A model generated the notes under the pieces. It did not search any database and was not told where the DNA came from. It saw only the letters and a program-made list of their open reading frames with translations. Positions 7,181 through 16,269 of a DNA stretch of 64,000 bases are shown in pieces. Numbering within the stretch: the stretch's first letter is position 1; each line of letters begins with the position of its first letter. The position numbers and the translations under genes were made by a program. Source of the stretch: Ruminococcus sp. (GTDB lineage: Bacteria; Bacillota; Clostridia; Oscillospirales; Ruminococcaceae); the NCBI RefSeq assembly GCF_017464355.1, contig NZ_JAFUAG010000027.1, forward strand, positions 62,001 through 126,000, written 5' to 3'.

Positions 7181-8860
7181 ATGCTTGTATTCAAACACAT
7201 AAAGTTTGCCTACCTGGCAGGCGGAAAGGTCTATTCCGTGACCACCGGCAAGACGGTGGAAAACAGCCGTGTCAAGCTTAAAGTTGAAAACACGGGCGGT
7301 GTGATTTCGGCCTCGGTGGAAACTGCCACACCCATAACACTGCTGCGGCTGTCGGCGGAATTTGAGTACGACTTCAAGAGCGTAAGCCGCATTTTCCTGA
7401 ACGGCTATCAGTCCTGGACGGACAGCGTTGAACACACCACCGCTGACAGGCTGCATGGCATAGGCCATATACCAAAGCCCCTGGCGGACAGATATGCATT
7501 CTCCCAGTACGGCGACTACACCTTTACTCACTACAGCATGAAAAAAGGCTCCATGCACGGCTTTTCCTACGGATATGTGCGGAACTATGATGTTTACGAC
7601 TTCATAGGCTCCCTCAACGAGCAAAGCGGCTTCACCACTATCCGCACAGAATGCTCTGCGGGAAAGCTGCTGGCTTTCAAGGAATGCAATGACCTTAAGA
7701 TAGAAAACAGCTTCGACGGCCTGAAACTTTACATCGGGCAGGGCAGCGAGGACGAGGTCTTTGACGAATGGTTCAGGCTTATGGGCATTGCAAGACGTCC
7801 CGCAAGCCCCGTTAAGGGCTATACCAGCTGGTACAGGCACTATCAGGATATCAGCGAGGAGATACTCACCGCTGATATGGAGGGCAGCGAGCTTTCAGAG
7901 GAAGATATCTTCCAGATAGACGACGGCTGGCAGACCGCAGTGGGGGATTGGCTCAGCGTTGACAAGGAAAAATTTCCGAACGGGATGAAAGCCATGACCG
8001 ACAAGCTGAAGGAGTGCGGCAAAGGCAGGGCAGGGCTGTGGCTGGCACCTTTTGTCTGCGAGGAAAAGTCTGTGCTTTTCAGGGAACATCAGGACTGGCT
8101 GGTAAAAGATAAAAACGGCAGGCCTGTCAAGGCGGGCAGCAACTGGTCTGGCTTCTATGCACTGGATATCTATAAAGAGGACTTCCGTGCTTATCTGAAA
8201 GAGGTCTTTGATACGATCATCGGCGAGTGGGGCTTCTGCGGGCTGCTGAAACTGGATTTTCTCTACGGTGCCTGCATAGTCCCCCGTGAGGACAAGACCC
8301 GCGGCATGATAATGGCTGATGGCATGAAGCTGCTGCGGGAGCTGGCGGGTGATACCCCCATACTGGGCTGCGGTGTGCCTTTGGCCAGTGCTTTCGGTAT
8401 GGCGGAATATTGCAGGGTAGGCTGCGATGTCGCCCTTGACTGGGACGACAAGCCTTACATGAAATTCATGCACCGCGAAAGGCCAAGTACAAAAAATTGT
8501 ATACTTAACTCCGTCTTCCGCCGCCAGCTGAACAAGCGTGCATTCCTCCTTGACCCCGATGTATACCTGCTGCGTGACACTGAAACTTCCATGACAGCCG
8601 ACCAGCGCAGGTGCCTTATCGGGATAAACACCCTGACAGGTGGCGTGCTGTTCACCTCCGACAATGCCGCTGAATACAGCGATGAACAGAAGCAAATGTA
8701 TGAGGAAGCGGCAAAGCTTGCAGGCAGGAAGATCATCTCCGCCGAACTGAACGGCAGTGAACTCATACTGCGGCTCGGCGGCGAAGAGGGCACAGAGATA
8801 AAGACCTACGATATGTCCGCCCTGCCAGATATCGGAATTAAGCGGCTGCTGGGTCAGTGA
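7181..8860 (+). CDS. Alpha-galactosidase, GH36 family
   Basis: 559 aa, no signal peptide, so cytosolic. ATG 7181 lies six bases after AAGGAG inside the end of the symporter gene; the longer open frame from 7157 is not used. Key GH36 motifs: FQIDDGWQ before the barrel core, the nucleophile Asp359 in LKLDFLYG, and the acid/base Asp416 in CRVGCDVALDWDD. It would cleave alpha-1,6-galactosyl sugars delivered by the neighbouring symporter. It is shorter than the ~720-aa GH36 enzymes, as in the compact bacterial members. A terminator hairpin follows at 8885..8914. Confidence 0.85.
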   Translation: MLVFKHIKFAYLAGGKVYSVTTGKTVENSRVKLKVENTGGVISASVETATPITLLRLSAEFEYDFKSVSRIFLNGYQSWTDSVEHTTADRLHGIGHIPKPLADRYAFSQYGDYTFTHYSMKKGSMHGFSYGYVRNYDVYDFIGSLNEQSGFTTIRTECSAGKLLAFKECNDLKIENSFDGLKLYIGQGSEDEVFDEWFRLMGIARRPASPVKGYTSWYRHYQDISEEILTADMEGSELSEEDIFQIDDGWQTAVGDWLSVDKEKFPNGMKAMTDKLKECGKGRAGLWLAPFVCEEKSVLFREHQDWLVKDKNGRPVKAGSNWSGFYALDIYKEDFRAYLKEVFDTIIGEWGFCGLLKLDFLYGACIVPREDKTRGMIMADGMKLLRELAGDTPILGCGVPLASAFGMAEYCRVGCDVALDWDDKPYMKFMHRERPSTKNCILNSVFRRQLNKRAFLLDPDVYLLRDTETSMTADQRRCLIGINTLTGGVLFTSDNAAEYSDEQKQMYEEAAKLAGRKIISAELNGSELILRLGGEEGTEIKTYDMSALPDIGIKRLLGQ

Positions 8861-8884
8861 TGAAAATTATCCATATAATGACAG

Positions 8885-8914
8885 AGCCCCTGAACGCAGA
8901 AGCGCTCGGGGGCT
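8885..8914 (+). terminator. Terminator after the alpha-galactosidase
   Basis: AGCCCC (8885-8890) pairs with GGGGCT (8909-8914) with an inner CGC/GCG pairing; only a short T tract (TTTATAC) follows, so strength is uncertain. Bases 8915-9080 show no ORF or structure I can name. Confidence 0.5.
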
Positions 8915-9083
8915 TTATACTGACTATTCAGCTGTTATGGCACAGGATAGTGTAGGTATCACCGCCGCAGCCGTTCAGGTGTATGACCTGTACTGTGTGA
9001 TAATATTTAATGCTGTATACTATAACTGTGGCCGTTTTGTTACGCAGTGGCATAATGCTCAATTAACGGCATATGTTATCGTC

Positions 9084-9123
9084 ATAACCTATAGTTGACA
9101 AAATGGTTACAATAGGTTATAAT
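9084..9123 (+). promoter_or_regulatory. Consensus promoter flanked by an inverted repeat
   Basis: TTGACA (9095-9100), 17 bases, TATAAT (9118-9123), a perfect sigma-A consensus. A perfect 9-bp inverted repeat ATAACCTAT (9084-9092) / ATAGGTTAT (9112-9120) brackets the -35 and enters the -10, so it is a likely repressor operator. Confidence 0.8.
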
Positions 9124-9168
9124 ATATGTGATATGTTATGTTGTTTTGAACCACTAAGGAGTGATAAA

Positions 9169-10749
9169 ATGAAATTTTCAGGACGTTCACTTGGGCGGAC
9201 GGCGGCGCTGCTGCTGGCTGTCAGCGTGCTTGCGACAATAGGCGCGGCAGCAGAGGGAACGGGTAACGAAGCGGTAACAAAAGTAACAAAGAAAGACGTT
9301 TCAAAATATACCGCCGCACAGATCAGCGCTGACATGGGGCTGGGTCTGAAAGCGGGAGAAAGCTTTGATGCAGTGCAGGCCGCAGCGGCTAAGAACGGCG
9401 GGTTCAGCACTGTAAAGGTGTCGGGCAGCTGGGACGGGCTTATCTCCGATGACGGCAGCTTCACCCTTGATGCCGACTGGCTGGCAGGCCTGAAAGCCAA
9501 GGTAGATGCGGCTGCTTCTCAGGATATGTACATAATACTTGAACTGACAGGCGGTGACTACGCAAAGGGCGAGCAGAAAGCCGTGTGGTCCCGGGTGGCT
9601 GAGGAGTTTGCCGACTACGACAGAAAGCTCATATTCGCAGGCGACTTCATCGAGGTAAAGCCCGCAGCAGACAAGGCGGAAGACAAGAAAGATGATACCG
9701 CCGATAAAAAGACTATCCCCCAGACCATAAGGTCGGTAAAGGGCAGCGAGAACAGGGTGCTGCTGGCGGACGCAGGTGACTGGTACACTCTCAGCGGTGA
9801 GGGCAATATCATCGCAGGGGTGGACGCAGCAGGCTTTGCGGTAAAGGGCGATGCTTTCACCGATGAAGACGCAGCCATGATAGAAAACTCCTTCGGGAAG
9901 ATAGAGCTTGATTGGGTGAACGCAGGTGTCCCCGTGATAATTGACAACGCTGCTTTCAGCGGTTTTGCCATGGCGGAAGAAAATGTCAAGTGGGCAGAAA
10001 GCTTCGCTGAGGGCGCAAAAAAGCTGGGTGTCGCAGCAGTGTTCGATAAGGTTGGCGGCAAGGAGGATAAGGCGGCAGATAAGCTCCTTAAGACCTATGC
10101 CGATACCAATACCACAGGCAGCGTATTCACCCTGACGGATACCGAGCTTGAATGCGAGGTGGCTGACACAGGCTACATCGAGCTTAACGGCGGCAAGGGC
10201 AGTATCGCTCTTGATGACCTGTTCAGTGAGGTGAAAAGAGATAAGGTGAAGGCCGTGCGCCTGACCTGCAGCAGCGGTTTCAGCGTTGAGGGCGAAAAGG
10301 GCAGTGACGTTGTCAGAAAGGTCATCGACATAGCTGAACTGACAGGTGACAGCCTTTCCCTTACAAACTCAGCAGGGGGCTATGCCAAGGTAAAGTACGA
10401 GATATTCGTGGGCGAGGACAAGCTTGAAGCCTACACCAAGTACCTCCAGTTCACTGAGCCTGACGGCAGCGGACAGGTCTATGCAAGGGCTGTCATGATG
10501 GTGAAGTATGAGGACATCGCTGATGTAAGCTCGGTAAAATTCACCTTTGACCTGGACGGCAAGGAAGCTTCGGTGAATTCTTCAAAATTCTACCATGCAG
10601 TAAGCCAGCAGGGCGAACTGACAGAGCCCGATGAAGACTATGTTTTCGTGGCCGCAGTTATCTCAGGCGTGCCCGAAGAGTCGGTCGAAGGCTTTACTAT
10701 CAAGGATATAGAACTGGTCAGAACACAGACCGAGGATGAGCAGGGGTAA
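9169..10749 (+). CDS. Secreted GH5-like protein lacking catalytic residues (pseudo-glycosidase)
   Basis: 526 aa. The start is ATG 9169 after AAGGAGTG; the open frame from 9103 begins upstream of the -10 and cannot be the start. A signal peptide ends near AAAEG (~residue 28). Residues ~50-165 follow the layout of GH5 cellulases (ADMGLGL, GFSTVKVSGSW, LDADWLAGLK, MYIILELTGGD, LIFAGDFIEVK), and ~235-280 match the region before the nucleophile (AGVPVIIDNAAF). At each expected active-site point the residue differs: Arg to Lys, the His pair lost, Asn-Glu lost, nucleophile Glu replaced by Asn. The C-terminal ~200 aa look like beta-rich binding modules. Likely a carbohydrate-binding or structural surface protein; co-transcribed with a Thr-rich lipoprotein. 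Confidence 0.6.
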   Translation: MKFSGRSLGRTAALLLAVSVLATIGAAAEGTGNEAVTKVTKKDVSKYTAAQISADMGLGLKAGESFDAVQAAAAKNGGFSTVKVSGSWDGLISDDGSFTLDADWLAGLKAKVDAAASQDMYIILELTGGDYAKGEQKAVWSRVAEEFADYDRKLIFAGDFIEVKPAADKAEDKKDDTADKKTIPQTIRSVKGSENRVLLADAGDWYTLSGEGNIIAGVDAAGFAVKGDAFTDEDAAMIENSFGKIELDWVNAGVPVIIDNAAFSGFAMAEENVKWAESFAEGAKKLGVAAVFDKVGGKEDKAADKLLKTYADTNTTGSVFTLTDTELECEVADTGYIELNGGKGSIALDDLFSEVKRDKVKAVRLTCSSGFSVEGEKGSDVVRKVIDIAELTGDSLSLTNSAGGYAKVKYEIFVGEDKLEAYTKYLQFTEPDGSGQVYARAVMMVKYEDIADVSSVKFTFDLDGKEASVNSSKFYHAVSQQGELTEPDEDYVFVAAVISGVPEESVEGFTIKDIELVRTQTEDEQG

Positions 10750-10776
10750 GCCCCGTGACCCGATAGGAGGATAACT

Positions 10777-11625
10777 TTGAAAAAATATTTTGCGATATTT
10801 GCGGGTGTGCTTGCAGCGGCTGTGATGACAGGCTGCGGCAGTGTCATCTCCAAGGACGAGAGCATGGCCAGCGACAGGATATCCCGCAGGGCAGAGAGAG
10901 AGTCTGCCAAGATAAGCACCACCGCGGAGGAGCCTACAAAGTCCATTATGGGTGATGTTACCGAGAACACCACCGAGGCCACCAAGGTGACTACCACCAC
11001 CGAAACAGAAACGACTACCACATCGGCCACCACTACCACCACCCGCACCGAGACCTGGGTGACAGCCGATAAAAACAACGTGATAGCTTTCACGCTGGCG
11101 CCTGAGGCTAAAACAACGACCACTACCACGGCGGCAGCCACCACCACAACAAAGGCTCCGACGACTACTGCCAAGCAGACGGCAGTGAACAAGCCTTCAA
11201 AGGTGACTACCAAGGCAACTACTGCAAAGCAGACCACCAAGTCTACTACAGCAAAGCAGACCGAGAAAGCCACCGAAAAGGCAACTCAGAAAACTACACA
11301 GAAGGCCACCGAAAAGGTGACACAGAAGACCACCGAAAAGGTAACACAAAAGACCACCGAGAAGACCACCCAGAAGCCCGCCGAGGGCGGCGACAAGAGT
11401 GGTTCGGGTACCGGTACAGGCAAGGTAACTGAGAAAGTCACTGAAAAGGTAACACAGAAAGCGACAGAAAAAGTCACCGAGGCACCTGTTACCGAAAAGC
11501 CGGCAGAGTCTTCCTCCGAGGTAAAGAAGCCCGAGGAGAAGACCGCTAAGGAACTCATTCTGAAGAGCGAAAAGGAAGCCCCCATGAACGACCTCAGCTG
11601 GGGCGCACTGGTAGCAGTCAAGTAA
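10777..11625 (+). CDS. Thr/Lys-rich repeat lipoprotein
   Basis: 282 aa from TTG 10777, which follows AGGAGG. The signal peptide ends in the lipobox MTGC (Cys20), so it is probably lipid-anchored. Residues ~50-125 are Thr-rich; ~125-250 are built of short degenerate units such as TEKVTQKT and TEKATQKT with a Gly/Ser break, an extended, possibly glycosylated, wall-spanning stalk. The C-terminal 30 residues (from KELILKS) are non-repetitive. It lies 27 nt after the GH5-like gene in one transcript, so the two may work together at the surface. No enzymatic domain is seen. Confidence 0.75.
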   Translation: MKKYFAIFAGVLAAAVMTGCGSVISKDESMASDRISRRAERESAKISTTAEEPTKSIMGDVTENTTEATKVTTTTETETTTTSATTTTTRTETWVTADKNNVIAFTLAPEAKTTTTTTAAATTTTKAPTTTAKQTAVNKPSKVTTKATTAKQTTKSTTAKQTEKATEKATQKTTQKATEKVTQKTTEKVTQKTTEKTTQKPAEGGDKSGSGTGTGKVTEKVTEKVTQKATEKVTEAPVTEKPAESSSEVKKPEEKTAKELILKSEKEAPMNDLSWGALVAVK

Positions 11626-11638
11626 ACCGAAATAGTAT

Positions 11639-11683
11639 GAGCGCAGGCGATAACTCGTCTGCGCTCACTTTGTTTATTTTTTA
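11639..11683 (+). terminator. Terminator between convergent genes
   Basis: GAGCGCAG (11639-11646) pairs with CTGCGCTC (11659-11666); TTTGTTTATTTTTT follows. It ends the GH5-like/lipoprotein transcript and may also serve the opposing feo transcript, whose last codons overlap the T tract. Confidence 0.8.
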
Positions 11684-11811
11684 TTGCAGTGGGGACAGCC
11701 CCCTGTGCAGCAGCCGCAGCTGCAGCTGCCTTTTTTCTTTACCGTGTGTACCACCGCAGCTGTAAGGACGGCGGCTATGATAATTATAAGAATGATATCT
11801 GCAACGCTCAT
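11674..11811 (-). CDS. FeoB-associated Cys-rich membrane protein
   Basis: 45 aa, too short for ordinary ORF calling. ATG 11811 directly follows the feoAB stop (TGA 11814-11812), and GGAGGTG within the end of feoAB serves as ribosome site. The protein has one N-terminal membrane segment (residues ~5-21, Ile/Ala/Val) followed by a basic KKK and a Cys-rich tail CSCGCCTGGCPHC with six Cys and one His. This is the layout of the small FeoB-associated family found next to feoB in Firmicutes. A role in ferrous iron handling at the pore is inferred. Confidence 0.85.
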   Translation of the reverse strand: MSVADIILIIIIAAVLTAAVVHTVKKKGSCSCGCCTGGCPHCNKK

Positions 11812-14163
11812 TCACACACCTCCGAACATCATGCCTACGAGCCTTACCAGCAGTGCTATCACCCAGGCTATAACGCTCTGCCATACCACCAGGGTCACTG
11901 CCCACTTTTTGCCAAGCTCACGCTTTACCGCAGCAATGGCTGCCACGCAGGGGGTGTACAGCAGTGAGAACACCAGCAGGCAGGCCGCACCAAGGCTCGT
12001 CATGGCAGTGGTGACATTTCCCGAGAAGAGTATCTCCAGGGTGGATACCACGCTTTCCTTGGCCATAAAGCCGCTTATAAGGGAAGTTACTATCCTCCAG
12101 TCCCCAAGCCCCAGAGGCTTGAACAGGGGAGCGAAAGTTCCTGCGACCACCGCAAGTATGCTGTCCTCCGAATTCTTGACCATGTGCAGGTGCAGATCAA
12201 AGCTCTGCAAAAACCACACGGCCACCGTGGCTATAAGTATCACCGAGAATGCCCTCTGCAGGAAGTCCTTTGCCTTGTCCCACAGCAGCTGCAGCACGTT
12301 CTTGGCCGCAGGCATACGGTAGTTGGGCAGCTCCATCACAAAGGGGACAGCTTCGCCCCTGAACATGGTGCCCTTGTAAACACAGGCCACAAAGATACCG
12401 CTGATGATACCCAGTATGTACAGCGCCACCACTATGCCCGCACTGTGCCCGGGGAAGAATGCGTTGGCGAAAAATGCGTAGATAGGCAGCTTTGCCGTGC
12501 AGCTCATGAAAGGGGTGAGCAGTATGGTCATTTTTCTGTCACGCTCGCTGGGCAGTGTTCTGGTGGACATGACCGCAGGTACGGTGCAGCCGAAGCCTAT
12601 GAGCAGCGGCACTATGCTCCTGCCTGAAAGACCTATCTTTCGCAGAGCCTTGTCCATGAAGAATGCCACACGGGCGATGTAGCCGCTGTCCTCCAGCAGT
12701 GAAAGGAAGAAGAACAGCGTCACGATGATAGGGAGAAAGCTCAGCACACTGCCCACACCTGCGAACACACCGTCGATGAGCAGGCTGTGTATCACCTCGT
12801 TGACGTCGTTGCGCTTCATGGCTTCATCTGCCAGGGCGGTGAGCTTGTCTATGCCCGTTTCCAGCAGCCCCTGCAGACCTGCGCCGATGACCCCGAAGGT
12901 CAGCCAGAACACCAGACCTATTATCAGCACGAACATGGGTATGGCCGTGAAACGTCCCGTGAGTATCTTGTCTATCTTGCGGCTGCGGAGGGTCTCGCGG
13001 CTTACACGGGGCTTCTTCACCGTGCTTTTGCAGACCTTGTGTATGAATGAGAAACGCATATCCGCCATGGCAGCGCTGCGGTCAAGGCCGCGCTCTTTCT
13101 CCATTTGTCTGACGATATGCTCTACCGCTTCAAGCTCGTCTTCGTCAAGCTTAAGCTGCTTCAGCACAAGCTCGTCACCCTCGATGACCTTGCTTGCCGC
13201 AAAGCGCACAGGCAGTCCCGCCCGCTTTGCATGGTCTTCAATGAGATGACCTATGCCGTGAAGACATCTGTGTACCGCGCCGCCGCAGTCGTTCTCATCG
13301 CAGAAGTCCTGCCGCTGAGGTCTTTCCTGAAAGTGAGCAACGTGCTGTGCGTGGTCGATAAGCTCGTCCACACCCGAATTTTTAGCCGCCGAGATAGGCA
13401 CCACAGGCACCCCCAGCATGGCTTCCATCTCGTTGATATCCACGCTGCCGCCGTTGGCAGTGACCTCGTCCATCATGTTCAGCGCCACCACCATGGGCAC
13501 GTTCATTTCCAGCAGCTGCATGGTCAGGTAGAGGTTCCTCTCGATATTGGTGGCGTCAACTATGTTTATTATGCCGCGGGGCTTTTCGTCCAGCACAAAG
13601 CTTCGGCTGACTATCTCCTCGCTGCTGTAGGGTGACATGGAGTATATACCGGGCAGGTCAGTTACCAGCGTGTGGGGCTGCCCTTTGATAGGTCCGTCCT
13701 TGCGGTCAACTGTTACCCCGGGGAAGTTCCCGACGTGCTGGTTTGAACCTGTCAGGCGGTTGAACAGGGTGGTCTTGCCGCTGTTCTGATTTCCAACCAG
13801 TGCAAAGGTCAGCAGTTCATCTTCGGGCAGCGGGTCGGGCTTTTCGGGGTGGGCTTCATGGAAGCGTCCCCCCTCGCCGAAGCCGGGGTGCTCACGCTTC
13901 TTGTGTTTCCTGACTTCCTCTTCCTGTGCCTGTTCCTTGTCAAGAACTGTCACGCCTATCTGCGCCGCATCGGCCAGTCTCAGGCTGAGGGAGTAGCCGT
14001 GTATCATCACCTCCATTGGGTCGCCCAGGGGGGCATATTTTATCATCTTCACCTTAGCCCCGGGGATAACGCCCATGTCCAGAAAATGCTGTCTCAGCGC
14101 ACCCTCACCGCCTACATCGGTTATCACGGCAGACTTGCCTATCTCTAATTCTTTCAGTGTCAT
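11812..14163 (-). CDS. feoB: Ferrous iron transporter, FeoA-FeoB fusion
   Basis: 783 aa. Residues 1-75 form a FeoA-type SH3-like domain (LKELEIGKSAVI, HFLDMGVIPG, LSLRLADA). A charged linker leads to the FeoB G domain with G1 GNQNSGKTT (124-132), G3 DLPGIYSM and G4-like ALNMMDE, followed by the GDI region and a membrane part with the gate motifs expected for FeoB. It would import Fe2+ across the cytoplasmic membrane with nucleotide control. In most bacteria FeoA and FeoB are separate; here they are one chain. The 45-aa Cys-rich partner follows with no gap. A palindrome at 14240..14265 just past the -10 suggests iron-dependent repression. Confidence 0.95.
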   Translation of the reverse strand: MTLKELEIGKSAVITDVGGEGALRQHFLDMGVIPGAKVKMIKYAPLGDPMEVMIHGYSLSLRLADAAQIGVTVLDKEQAQEEEVRKHKKREHPGFGEGGRFHEAHPEKPDPLPEDELLTFALVGNQNSGKTTLFNRLTGSNQHVGNFPGVTVDRKDGPIKGQPHTLVTDLPGIYSMSPYSSEEIVSRSFVLDEKPRGIINIVDATNIERNLYLTMQLLEMNVPMVVALNMMDEVTANGGSVDINEMEAMLGVPVVPISAAKNSGVDELIDHAQHVAHFQERPQRQDFCDENDCGGAVHRCLHGIGHLIEDHAKRAGLPVRFAASKVIEGDELVLKQLKLDEDELEAVEHIVRQMEKERGLDRSAAMADMRFSFIHKVCKSTVKKPRVSRETLRSRKIDKILTGRFTAIPMFVLIIGLVFWLTFGVIGAGLQGLLETGIDKLTALADEAMKRNDVNEVIHSLLIDGVFAGVGSVLSFLPIIVTLFFFLSLLEDSGYIARVAFFMDKALRKIGLSGRSIVPLLIGFGCTVPAVMSTRTLPSERDRKMTILLTPFMSCTAKLPIYAFFANAFFPGHSAGIVVALYILGIISGIFVACVYKGTMFRGEAVPFVMELPNYRMPAAKNVLQLLWDKAKDFLQRAFSVILIATVAVWFLQSFDLHLHMVKNSEDSILAVVAGTFAPLFKPLGLGDWRIVTSLISGFMAKESVVSTLEILFSGNVTTAMTSLGAACLLVFSLLYTPCVAAIAAVKRELGKKWAVTLVVWQSVIAWVIALLVRLVGMMFGGV

Positions 14164-14239
14164 GCTTTCATTTACCTTCCTTATCAGCTGTCACATTTTA
14201 TGCGGACAGCCTTCGTTTTATGATGAAGTTTACTCTGTC

Positions 14240-14265
14240 AAAGTTAGTTTACTTTAACTAACTTT
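14240..14265. promoter_or_regulatory. Palindromic operator of feoAB
   Basis: AAAGTTAGTT (14240-14249) and AACTAACTTT (14256-14265) are perfect inverted repeats around six bases. The site begins one base past the -10 of the feo promoter. The TTAG...CTAA core resembles sites of DtxR/IdeR-type metal repressors; the regulator is inferred, and no such gene lies in the window. Confidence 0.65.
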
Positions 14266-14294
14266 ATTATAGCACAAGCTTTTTCCTCTTGCAA
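14266..14294 (-). promoter_or_regulatory. Promoter of feoAB
   Basis: TTGCAA (14294-14289), 17 bases, TATAAT (14271-14266) on the minus strand, about 100 nt upstream of the start. Confidence 0.75.
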
Positions 14295-14369
14295 TAGAAA
14301 AGTGTAAAAGTTTAACCTTTGTTAACATTTTAGTCTGCTAAAGCATTGCCCTGCCGATGATATTAGTCA

Positions 14370-14398
14370 TTGACAAGCGGGATATTAAATGATATAAT
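14370..14398 (+). promoter_or_regulatory. Promoter of leuB
   Basis: TTGACA (14370-14375), 17 bases, TATAAT (14393-14398), a perfect consensus; the leader to ATG 14447 is only ~40 nt, too short for a T-box or attenuator. Confidence 0.8.
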
Positions 14399-14446
14399 TA
14401 CAGTGTATGAAAATTCTGCCGCTTGCGGCTAAAGGAGTTAATTGAA

Positions 14447-15529
14447 ATGAACAAGAAAATAACCGTTATCAAGGGCGACGGCATCGGTCCCGAAATAGTT
14501 ACCGAAGCTATCAAGGTGCTGGACGCTGTTTGTGCAAAGTTCGGCCACAGCTTTGAGTATACCGATATACTCATGGGGGGCTGTTCGATAGATGCCTGCG
14601 GCGTGCCCCTGACCGATGAGGCCGTTGCTACAGCCAAGGCTGCCGATGCAGTGCTGCTGGGCGCTATCGGCGGAAATACCTCAACTTCACCCTGGTATAA
14701 GCTGGCACCTAACCTCCGTCCCGAGGCCGGTCTGCTGAAGATAAGAAAGGAACTGGGTCTGTTTGCCAACCTGCGTCCCGCAAACCTCTATGACGAACTG
14801 AAGTTTGCCTGCCCCCTGAGAAGCGATATCATCGAGGGCGGTTTTGACATGATGATAATGCGTGAACTGACAGGCGGCCTGTACTTCGGCGCAAGAAAGA
14901 CCGAGACCGTTGACGGCGTTGAAACTGCCGTTGATACCCTGACCTACAACGAGGACGAGATCAGACGTATCGCCGTAAAGGGTTTCGATATCGCCATGAA
15001 GCGCCGCAAGAAGGTAACAAGCGTTGACAAGGCAAACGTACTTGACTCCTCCAGACTCTGGAGAAAGGTAGTAAACGAGGTAGCCAAGGATTACCCCGAG
15101 GTAGAGCTGGAACATATGCTGGTGGATAACTGCGCTATGCAGCTGGTGCGTGACCCCAAGCAGTTCGATGTTATCCTCACCGAGAATATGTTCGGTGATA
15201 TCCTTTCCGATGAAGCTGCTATGGTCAGCGGTTCACTGGGTATGCTGGCTTCCGCTTCGCTGAATGACACCAAGTTCGGCCTGTATGAACCCAGCCACGG
15301 CTCTGCGCCCGATATTGCAGGCCAGGACAAGGCTAACCCCCTGGCTACCATACTTTCAGCTTCCATGATGCTCAGATATTCCTTCGATATGGACAAGGAA
15401 GCTGACGCTATCGACAATGCTGTTAAGCAGGTGCTGGCTGAGGGCTACCGCACAGGTGATATCATGTCCGAGGGCATGAAGCAGGTCGGCTGCAAGGAAA
15501 TGGGCGACCTGGTAGCAGCAAGGGTATAA
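14447..15529 (+). CDS. leuB: 3-isopropylmalate dehydrogenase
   Basis: 360 aa from ATG 14447 after AAAGGAG. It oxidises and decarboxylates 3-isopropylmalate with NAD+ in leucine synthesis. Motifs: [10 protein letters not shown] at the N-terminus, LLGAIGG, the substrate loop with [10 protein letters not shown], the YFGARK region, [12 protein letters not shown], and the NAD site [11 protein letters not shown] then [18 protein letters not shown]. Length and motifs match the family. Unusually, it stands alone; no leuA, leuC or leuD is in the window. A strong promoter precedes it, and no clear terminator separates it from 15616..16209. Confidence 0.95.
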   Translation: MNKKITVIKGDGIGPEIVTEAIKVLDAVCAKFGHSFEYTDILMGGCSIDACGVPLTDEAVATAKAADAVLLGAIGGNTSTSPWYKLAPNLRPEAGLLKIRKELGLFANLRPANLYDELKFACPLRSDIIEGGFDMMIMRELTGGLYFGARKTETVDGVETAVDTLTYNEDEIRRIAVKGFDIAMKRRKKVTSVDKANVLDSSRLWRKVVNEVAKDYPEVELEHMLVDNCAMQLVRDPKQFDVILTENMFGDILSDEAAMVSGSLGMLASASLNDTKFGLYEPSHGSAPDIAGQDKANPLATILSASMMLRYSFDMDKEADAIDNAVKQVLAEGYRTGDIMSEGMKQVGCKEMGDLVAARV

Positions 15530-15615
15530 ACGTATACCAAAAGCGCACATGAAAGAGAGAGGCATTTTAGCAGAAGTATCTTAAGACGTTCTTAGGAACA
15601 TAGATCGGAGTTAAA

Positions 15616-16209
15616 ATGAAAAAATATATCCCCGCAAAAATGGTGCAGCGCAGCCGCTTTGTCACCTATTTTGACTCACGGGATAAAAAATGGCAGCAGG
15701 GACTGCTGGACAGGATAAGTCAGCTTATAAAGGAGAACCCCGAGTACTGCGACAGCGGCAACTACGGGCATCTCTGCAACCTGCTGACCTCTCTTGCCAT
15801 GGTGCAGCAGCTGGAGGGCGAGGGTCTTGACCGCAGCGAGGCGGTGAAGACCGTGGCTGAGGCTATGTACAAGTTCATCGAGCCGCAGATAGCCTCCATG
15901 AAAAAGCTGGCGGGGCACGGCTGGTTCGTGCCTTTCCTGAAGCTGACCATGCCGCTGAAATTCAGAATGACCCTGGGCTTCGGCTGGGAGGTCGAGTTCC
16001 CAAAATGCCCGAGGGACACTTTCTCCATGACTACCCACAAATGCATATATCAGCAGATATTTGCAAAATACGGTATGCCCGAGATGACAGCTGTGTTCTG
16101 CAAGGTAGATGATATTCTCTACAGCGACCTGCCCCGTGCGGCATTCACCTACACCCAGCAGATAGGCAACGGCGGGAAGATGTGCGATTATTCCTACAAA
16201 AAAAGATAA
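15616..16209 (+). CDS. L-2-amino-thiazoline-4-carboxylate hydrolase-like protein
   Basis: 197 aa from ATG 15616 (AUG preceded by a weak GGAG). The C-terminal half, with a GFGWEVEFP stretch and an ending GKMCDYSYKK with a conserved-looking Cys, resembles the ATC hydrolase family (Pfam ATC_hydrolase), many members of which are of unknown function. No signal peptide or membrane segment. It may be co-transcribed with leuB (86 nt gap). Enzymatic activity is not certain. Confidence 0.5.
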   Translation: MKKYIPAKMVQRSRFVTYFDSRDKKWQQGLLDRISQLIKENPEYCDSGNYGHLCNLLTSLAMVQQLEGEGLDRSEAVKTVAEAMYKFIEPQIASMKKLAGHGWFVPFLKLTMPLKFRMTLGFGWEVEFPKCPRDTFSMTTHKCIYQQIFAKYGMPEMTAVFCKVDDILYSDLPRAAFTYTQQIGNGGKMCDYSYKKR

Positions 16210-16224
16210 TAAACGGCATATCCT

Positions 16225-16252
16225 GTGACCGTCCGTATAAAGCGGCGGTCAC
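16225..16252 (+). terminator. Possible terminator hairpin
   Basis: GTGACCG (16225-16231) pairs with CGGTCAC (16246-16252) around 14 bases, followed by ATTGTTTA. The T tract is poor and the next gene starts at once, so read-through is likely. Confidence 0.4.
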
Positions 16253-16269
16253 ATTGTTTAAGGAGAGAT

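Noticed and set aside
9103-9168. Longer N-terminus of the GH5-like protein
   Set aside because: The start would precede the -10 hexamer and hide the signal peptide.
14399-14446. T-box or leucine attenuator before leuB
   Set aside because: Only ~40 nt separate the start point and ATG, too short for such structures.
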